A DNA stretch of 8,802 bases, taken from assembly GCA_007131745.1 (NCBI GenBank), contig SLPX01000237.1, positions 1 through 8,802 on the forward strand. Direction: 5' to 3'. Source of the stretch: Myxococcales bacterium (GTDB lineage Bacteria > Myxococcota > Polyangia > HGW-17 > SLPX01). Below are positions 5,170 through 8,802 of the stretch, in pieces; positions within the stretch are counted from its first letter, which is position 1; each line of letters begins with the position of its first letter. A program made the translations under genes and the position numbers. The notes below the pieces were generated by a model that was not told where the DNA came from, searched no databases, and saw only the letters and a program-made list of their open reading frames with translations.

Positions 5170-6456
5170 ATGTACACAACACGCGAATCATTCAACCCGC
5201 CCGCTTCATACACCGGCTTTTCCGTGACAATTTTTTTATCGCTTGTGCTGCCGGTTTTGATGTTGCCTGGTTGTAAGAAAAGTGAAACACCCTGCCCTCC
5301 ATGCGAAAAAGTTCCGGCGGACTCTGGGAGGGTTCTTTCGCCGGAGAGAGAAACTTCCGTGTCGATCAAGAAGCCCCCCATTGTTTACCGGCCCCTCACC
5401 CCTTCCCTCGCTTCGAAACTTGTTCAGCTTTCAATTGATTGCGCGGGCCGCGAGTATCCGAACAAACCCGGTGACGTCCAGTCGTCGGACAAAGACGTGG
5501 TCCCGCCACGCAAACTTCACCCCTCGTTTTACGGGTGCTTCGACTGGCACTCCTCGGTTCACGGTCATTACACAATGGTTCGGGTGCTGAGGCTGTTTCC
5601 GGATATCGAGTCAGCGGACCGAATCATTGAAATACTGGACCGACACCTGGAACCGGGCCGAATCCAGGTCGAGGCCGATTATTTCAAAGGTCGATACCGC
5701 AAGCTGTTTGAACGTCCCTATGGCTGGGCATGGCTGCTTCGTTTGGCAGCGGAAATCGATTCTGTTGTAAAGGATGAAGCCACGGGTTCGGATCTACGAA
5801 AGCGCGCGGAAAAGTGGGCGGTTGCACTGAAGCCACTGGAAGATGTGATCGTGGCATTGACCATGGATTATCTGATCAAACTTTCTCTTCCCGTTCGCGC
5901 GGGCACTCACAATTCAACCTCGTTTGCTCTCGCACACATTCACGACTACGCTAAATCGGCCGGCCGCGTGGACTTGGAACAAGCCGTGAATCGTGCGTCA
6001 CGGAAGTTTTTCCTCGGAGACCGGAATTGCCCTACTTCGTACGAACCATCGGGCGAAGATTTCATTTCACCCTGTTTGGCCGAAGCGGATCTCATGCGAA
6101 GAGTGCTGGATGCAAATGATTTCCAAAATTGGCTCGACGATTTTTTGCCTTCGTTTTCGGATCCTCAATTCGGACCACTGCTCAGCCCGCCGGAAATACT
6201 GGATATTGAAGACGGCAGGATCGGCCACCTCATCGGCCTGATGTTCCACAGGGCTTGGACCTTCAGGGGAATCTCGGGAGCGCTGGATCCGAAAGACCCG
6301 AGGAAAGAGATCATGATTCAACTTTCGCACCTGCATGAACACGAAGGATTGAGGCTTATGTTTGACAGTGGTTACGGCGGCACACACTGGCTTGCTTCTT
6401 TTGCAATCTTTTCCCTGACCGATGCAAATGAAACCTTGCAGGAAAACTCCAACTAA
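5170..6456 (+). CDS. DUF2891-family lipoprotein
   Basis: The 428-residue product has a hydrophobic signal segment (about 18-31) ending in the lipobox LPGC (Cys35), followed by a Cys/Pro-rich stretch. Most of the rest matches the DUF2891 family, whose molecular function I do not know. Family landmarks are HPSFYGCFDWHSSVHGHY (117-134), FERPYGWAWLL (180-190), GTHNSTSFAL (245-254) and a terminal GGTHWLASFA (403-412). The His- and Trp-rich conserved motifs and helical character suggest an alpha-helical barrel with a polar pocket, possibly an enzyme on carbohydrate- or peptide-like substrates; that is inference. The ATG at 5170 was chosen because it gives a proper lipoprotein signal with AAGG nine bases upstream. 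An in-frame ATG at 4978 would run through the toxin-antitoxin operator and add 64 residues without similarity. The metallophosphoesterase gene begins 58 bases downstream and probably shares the transcript. Confidence 0.85.
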   Translation: MYTTRESFNPPASYTGFSVTIFLSLVLPVLMLPGCKKSETPCPPCEKVPADSGRVLSPERETSVSIKKPPIVYRPLTPSLASKLVQLSIDCAGREYPNKPGDVQSSDKDVVPPRKLHPSFYGCFDWHSSVHGHYTMVRVLRLFPDIESADRIIEILDRHLEPGRIQVEADYFKGRYRKLFERPYGWAWLLRLAAEIDSVVKDEATGSDLRKRAEKWAVALKPLEDVIVALTMDYLIKLSLPVRAGTHNSTSFALAHIHDYAKSAGRVDLEQAVNRASRKFFLGDRNCPTSYEPSGEDFISPCLAEADLMRRVLDANDFQNWLDDFLPSFSDPQFGPLLSPPEILDIEDGRIGHLIGLMFHRAWTFRGISGALDPKDPRKEIMIQLSHLHEHEGLRLMFDSGYGGTHWLASFAIFSLTDANETLQENSN

Positions 6457-6514
6457 CCGCGGGCAACATCAAATGATATCGAAGCCCTGACAAGAACCAA
6501 AGGAGAAGAACAAA

Positions 6515-7378
6515 ATGACCATCGGCCGGGAACCAATCATCATGGCACAGATTTCCGACACGCACCTGCTCCACCGGCCGGCCCTTGCTCTTCGCGGAGC
6601 GGACCCCGACGCTGGTTTGAGAGCGGTCATACATGACATAAAAAACCAGCCCCGCAAGGTGGATCTCGTAGTTCACACCGGCGACCTCATCCAAACAAAC
6701 GGCCATATAAAAGAGATAACGAGTGCGGGACTGCAGGATTACGAAGCCCCCCCCGACGACGAGGAGAGAACACGGATAGCCCGATCCTACGACAGGCTGC
6801 GAAAACATCTGGCCCAACTGGGAAAACCGGTTTATTGCATGCCGGGAAACCACGACCCGGCAGATGAATTCGAAACCGCTATGAAAGGAGGCGTTTTTCA
6901 AAGAACCCGCCGACTGGTCCAAGGCCCTTGGCAAATAATAATGCTTGATTCCTCCGTCGCCGGTTCGCCGGCGGGCGGCCTGGCGCGAAGCGAACTGCAT
7001 TTCCTGTCAGAAACTCTGGCGTCCCACGATCAACCGGCCGTGGTTTTCATGCACCACGCTCCCGTGTCCATAAACAGCGAATGGCTTGACACCATGATCG
7101 TGAAAAACGCGGACGAACTCTTGTCAATCGTAGATGGGTTTCCCCAGTTGCGCGGAATCGTATTCGGTCACATTCACCAGGGCTTTGAACGCATGCGGGG
7201 AAATGCTGTCATGCTGGGGGCTCCATCCACATCGCTGCAGTTCAAACCGGGAGGAACAGAACCGGTAGTGGATCGGATCCGGCCGGGTTACCGTTTGCTG
7301 GAGCTTCACCCAGACGGCCGGATTCAAAGCAAAGTAGTAAGAGTGAATACATCCGAACGCATCTACTATGAGCTGTGA
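6515..7378 (+). CDS. CpdA-like metallophosphoesterase (putative cyclic-nucleotide phosphodiesterase)
   Basis: The 287-residue protein has the complete metallophosphoesterase motif series: DTH (Asp15, His17), GDL (Asp57), GNHD (Asn112, His113), MHHAP (His180) and GHIHQ (His219, His221). These residues bind two metal ions. The order, spacing and length fit class III 3',5'-cyclic-AMP phosphodiesterases of the CpdA/Icc group, but substrate cannot be settled within this broad family, so no symbol is given. There is no signal peptide, so it should act in the cytoplasm, unlike its lipoprotein neighbours. AGGAG at 6501-6505, nine bases upstream, supports the ATG at 6515; a second ATG nine codons on is possible. 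The region between motifs 2 and 3 has an extra acidic stretch (about 66-95). It follows the DUF2891 gene by 58 bases with no terminator seen between them. Confidence 0.88.
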   Translation: MTIGREPIIMAQISDTHLLHRPALALRGADPDAGLRAVIHDIKNQPRKVDLVVHTGDLIQTNGHIKEITSAGLQDYEAPPDDEERTRIARSYDRLRKHLAQLGKPVYCMPGNHDPADEFETAMKGGVFQRTRRLVQGPWQIIMLDSSVAGSPAGGLARSELHFLSETLASHDQPAVVFMHHAPVSINSEWLDTMIVKNADELLSIVDGFPQLRGIVFGHIHQGFERMRGNAVMLGAPSTSLQFKPGGTEPVVDRIRPGYRLLELHPDGRIQSKVVRVNTSERIYYEL

Positions 7379-7410
7379 AAAGACCTATTCAGCAACTGTG
7401 CAATATGGGA

Positions 7411-7416
7411 TATAAT
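7411..7416 (+). promoter_or_regulatory. Candidate -10 element for the CHAP-like lipoprotein gene
   Basis: A perfect TATAAT lies in the 110-base gap after the metallophosphoesterase stop. The hexamer 17 bases upstream (TTCAGC) is a weak -35. Transcription would start near 7423, giving a leader of about 65 bases before the ATG at 7489, so this gene may be transcribed independently of the upstream pair. Confidence 0.4.
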
Positions 7417-7488
7417 AAGCAGCGGCCCATTTTGTTGTGTGGTAAAAATCGCAGACCATTGCCAACCCGAAGACACATGAGGTGTACC

Positions 7489-8655
7489 ATGCGCACAAGC
7501 TTTTTCCTTGCATCCCTTTCCGTGTTAATTCTGTGCGCGTGCGGTTCATCAAGACCCCGTCATTCTGACGATACCATCGATGGTTCGGTGGACGGTGGAG
7601 AAGATAGTTCGGACGGTGGAATTTCCGTCGACGCCGAACCCAACGGGACAACGGACGGCGGCACTGACACGCCTTACGTGCAGATCATTTTCCCTCAGCA
7701 CGGAGACGAAGTGCCCAACCCGGTCACATTTGAATTCGCTGCCGGAGGCGGTGTGGTCGAAGTTGAATTCGTTTGTGATGACTGGCCCCTGCAACAAGAG
7801 CCGATCCCGGCCGGAGAAACCTCCTATACATACCGTTTTTCAGGGGTGAACTTTGAGAGGCATGTGGTGCTTACCGGTTTTGATGAAAACGGAGATCCCG
7901 TCGCCTGGGATGAAGTTTATTTCACCCCCGTACAAGAAGGTTGCAGTGTTCCTTCGCAGTCCGGATTCAATGAATACACGGTGAGAGCCATAAATGACTG
8001 GTCCCGTTTTCCCAGGGACGGTACATTCCGCTATTGTTGGGAGTATTACGGACAGACCTGCGGAGCCACGTGGGGGCATATTTACGACGGCTACTATGCA
8101 AATGAGTTCATGTTTCCAGGAGGAGGCGATTGTTTTTGTTCAGGGCACACGCTTGAAATATTCCTCTGGGCCTATCGTCTCTGGCTTTCGGATCACGGAT
8201 ACAGCGAAGACGTATTGTTTGAGCATTCCGGAAACGTGCTATCAGCGGCAAGCGTCGATGTGGGTCATTTTTACCAGCGGTGGCAAGGGTTCGGTGTGGC
8301 GAATTATGCAAGCTCAGCCGATGCTTTCGAGCAGGCCGGCATAGGAGAAAATCTCTACGAAGCCGATTGGGACGATGTATTGCCCGGCGATTACGTCAAC
8401 CTTTCCAGAAACAACTCAACGGGTCATGCAGTTATCTTCGTCGACTGGGTATGGCAGGGAGGCCAACGCGCGGGGTTGCGATATTACGGATGCAATTCGA
8501 GCGGTGACTCGTGTCCCGACCCCGCGGATCCGGAAAACACTTCGGGTAACAGCGGACCTTCTTTTGTAACCGAATATTTTACAACCCACGGCGGCCGCGT
8601 ACTCAAGGTATACTTGTTTATAGGCCGTGTTTTCCTGCCCACTTACACACCGTAA
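7489..8655 (+). CDS. Lipoprotein with Ig-like domain and putative Cys-His (CHAP/NlpC-like) amidase domain
   Basis: The 388-residue product starts with a short signal peptide ending in the lipobox LCAC (Cys18). An Asp/Gly/Ser-rich linker follows (about 27-60, DGSVDGGEDSSDGG type). Residues about 62-147 look like an Ig-like beta-sandwich: IIFPQHGDEVPNPVTFEF opens it and the rest follows that pattern. Residues about 160-388 contain CFCSGHTLEIF (215-225), where a cysteine begins a helix, and DVLPGDYVNL...TGHAVIFVDW (296-320), where a histidine sits in the strand typical of papain-like CHAP or NlpC/P60 amidases. I infer Cys217 (or Cys215) and His313 as a catalytic pair, with peptidoglycan or another amide as substrate. 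I could not assign it to an exact family. GAGGTG at 7479-7484 fixes the start; an in-frame ATG at 7375 overlapping the previous stop adds 38 residues that spoil the signal peptide. Confidence 0.75.
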   Translation: MRTSFFLASLSVLILCACGSSRPRHSDDTIDGSVDGGEDSSDGGISVDAEPNGTTDGGTDTPYVQIIFPQHGDEVPNPVTFEFAAGGGVVEVEFVCDDWPLQQEPIPAGETSYTYRFSGVNFERHVVLTGFDENGDPVAWDEVYFTPVQEGCSVPSQSGFNEYTVRAINDWSRFPRDGTFRYCWEYYGQTCGATWGHIYDGYYANEFMFPGGGDCFCSGHTLEIFLWAYRLWLSDHGYSEDVLFEHSGNVLSAASVDVGHFYQRWQGFGVANYASSADAFEQAGIGENLYEADWDDVLPGDYVNLSRNNSTGHAVIFVDWVWQGGQRAGLRYYGCNSSGDSCPDPADPENTSGNSGPSFVTEYFTTHGGRVLKVYLFIGRVFLPTYTP

Positions 8656-8739
8656 CCCATTACTGCTGCTTCAACACAAGGCGCGCAACGGTTTGGGCGC
8701 TGCAAATAGAGCGAGGTGCACTCCTTGCGGATAATCACG

Positions 8740-8768
8740 TTGACAATAAGGACGATGAAAATGAAAAT
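8740..8768 (+). promoter_or_regulatory. Weak candidate promoter at the right edge
   Basis: A perfect TTGACA (8740-8745) is followed after 17 bases by GAAAAT (8763-8768), which matches four of six -10 positions. No gene follows within the window, and an opposing terminator-like hairpin lies immediately downstream, so this is weakly supported. Confidence 0.2.
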
Positions 8769-8770
8769 GG

Positions 8771-8794
8771 AAAAAACAGCTCCCTGGAGTTGTT
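8771..8794 (-). terminator. Rho-independent terminator-like hairpin for a minus-strand gene to the right
   Basis: Bases 8775-8782 and 8787-8794 form an 8-bp stem with one G-U pair and a 4-base loop. Read on the minus strand, the stem runs into a TTTT tract. In the plus direction it is followed by A residues, so it would not terminate the lipoprotein gene that ends at 8655. This implies a gene entering from beyond the right edge. Confidence 0.45.
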
Positions 8795-8802
8795 AAAAAA
8801 AA

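Noticed and set aside
8755..8796. 13-codon open frame MKMKMEKTAPWSC at the right edge
   Set aside because: Too short to support as a gene; it overlaps the terminator-like hairpin, and its AAGG lies too close to the ATG.

Overview
The window looks like chromosomal DNA from a Gram-negative, predatory/deltaproteobacterial-type lineage (Myxococcota, Bradymonadota or a relative). The taxonomic call is inference. It rests on a MYXO-CTERM-like C-terminal anchor (GCGC, a membrane segment, then RR) on one protein, on Asp/Gly/Ser-rich linkers behind lipobox cysteines or before the anchor, and on a cysteine-rich C-terminal module of the kind common in secreted proteins of these bacteria. Five of the nine genes carry an export or lipoprotein signal, so the region mostly encodes cell-envelope proteins. 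No tRNA, rRNA, CRISPR array or transposase was seen.

Layout. Positions 1-147 hold the last 48 codons of a plus-strand gene, probably the nuclease end of an AAA-ATPase/PD-(D/E)XK protein. From about 4130 down to 180, three minus-strand genes follow one another: a neutral-ceramidase-family surface protein (2502-4130), a Tat-exported Fe-type superoxide dismutase (1334-2146) and a 3D-domain lipoprotein with a 13-cysteine tail (180-1304). The last two sit close enough to be co-transcribed. The 355-base gap between the ceramidase and sod genes contains a cluster of three alternately inverted TACCAAAT boxes, including a nearly perfect 26-bp palindrome.

Positions 4334-4959 hold a minus-strand type II toxin-antitoxin operon (ribbon-helix-helix antitoxin and PIN-domain toxin, joined by a 4-base ATGA overlap). 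An 8-bp-arm inverted repeat overlaps its predicted extended -10 element, the usual arrangement for autorepression. A roughly 46-bp imperfect direct repeat occurs twice, upstream of the ceramidase gene and upstream of the antitoxin gene. The two copies have the same orientation, lie 55-61 bases from the two start codons, and bracket the TA module.

From 5170 to the right edge the genes run on the plus strand: a DUF2891 lipoprotein (5170-6456), a CpdA-like metallophosphoesterase (6515-7378, probably in the same operon), and a lipoprotein with an Asp/Gly-rich linker, an Ig-like domain and a putative Cys-His (CHAP/NlpC-like) amidase domain (7489-8655). A hairpin at the right edge is oriented to terminate a minus-strand gene lying outside the window.

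The best candidates for something undescribed are (a) the repeated upstream element shared by the ceramidase and TA promoters, (b) the TGGTAT/ATACCA half-sites found both in the TA operator and in the palindrome ahead of sod, and (c) the surface-anchored ceramidase-family protein whose conserved GDVSPN motif reads GDVAPE.
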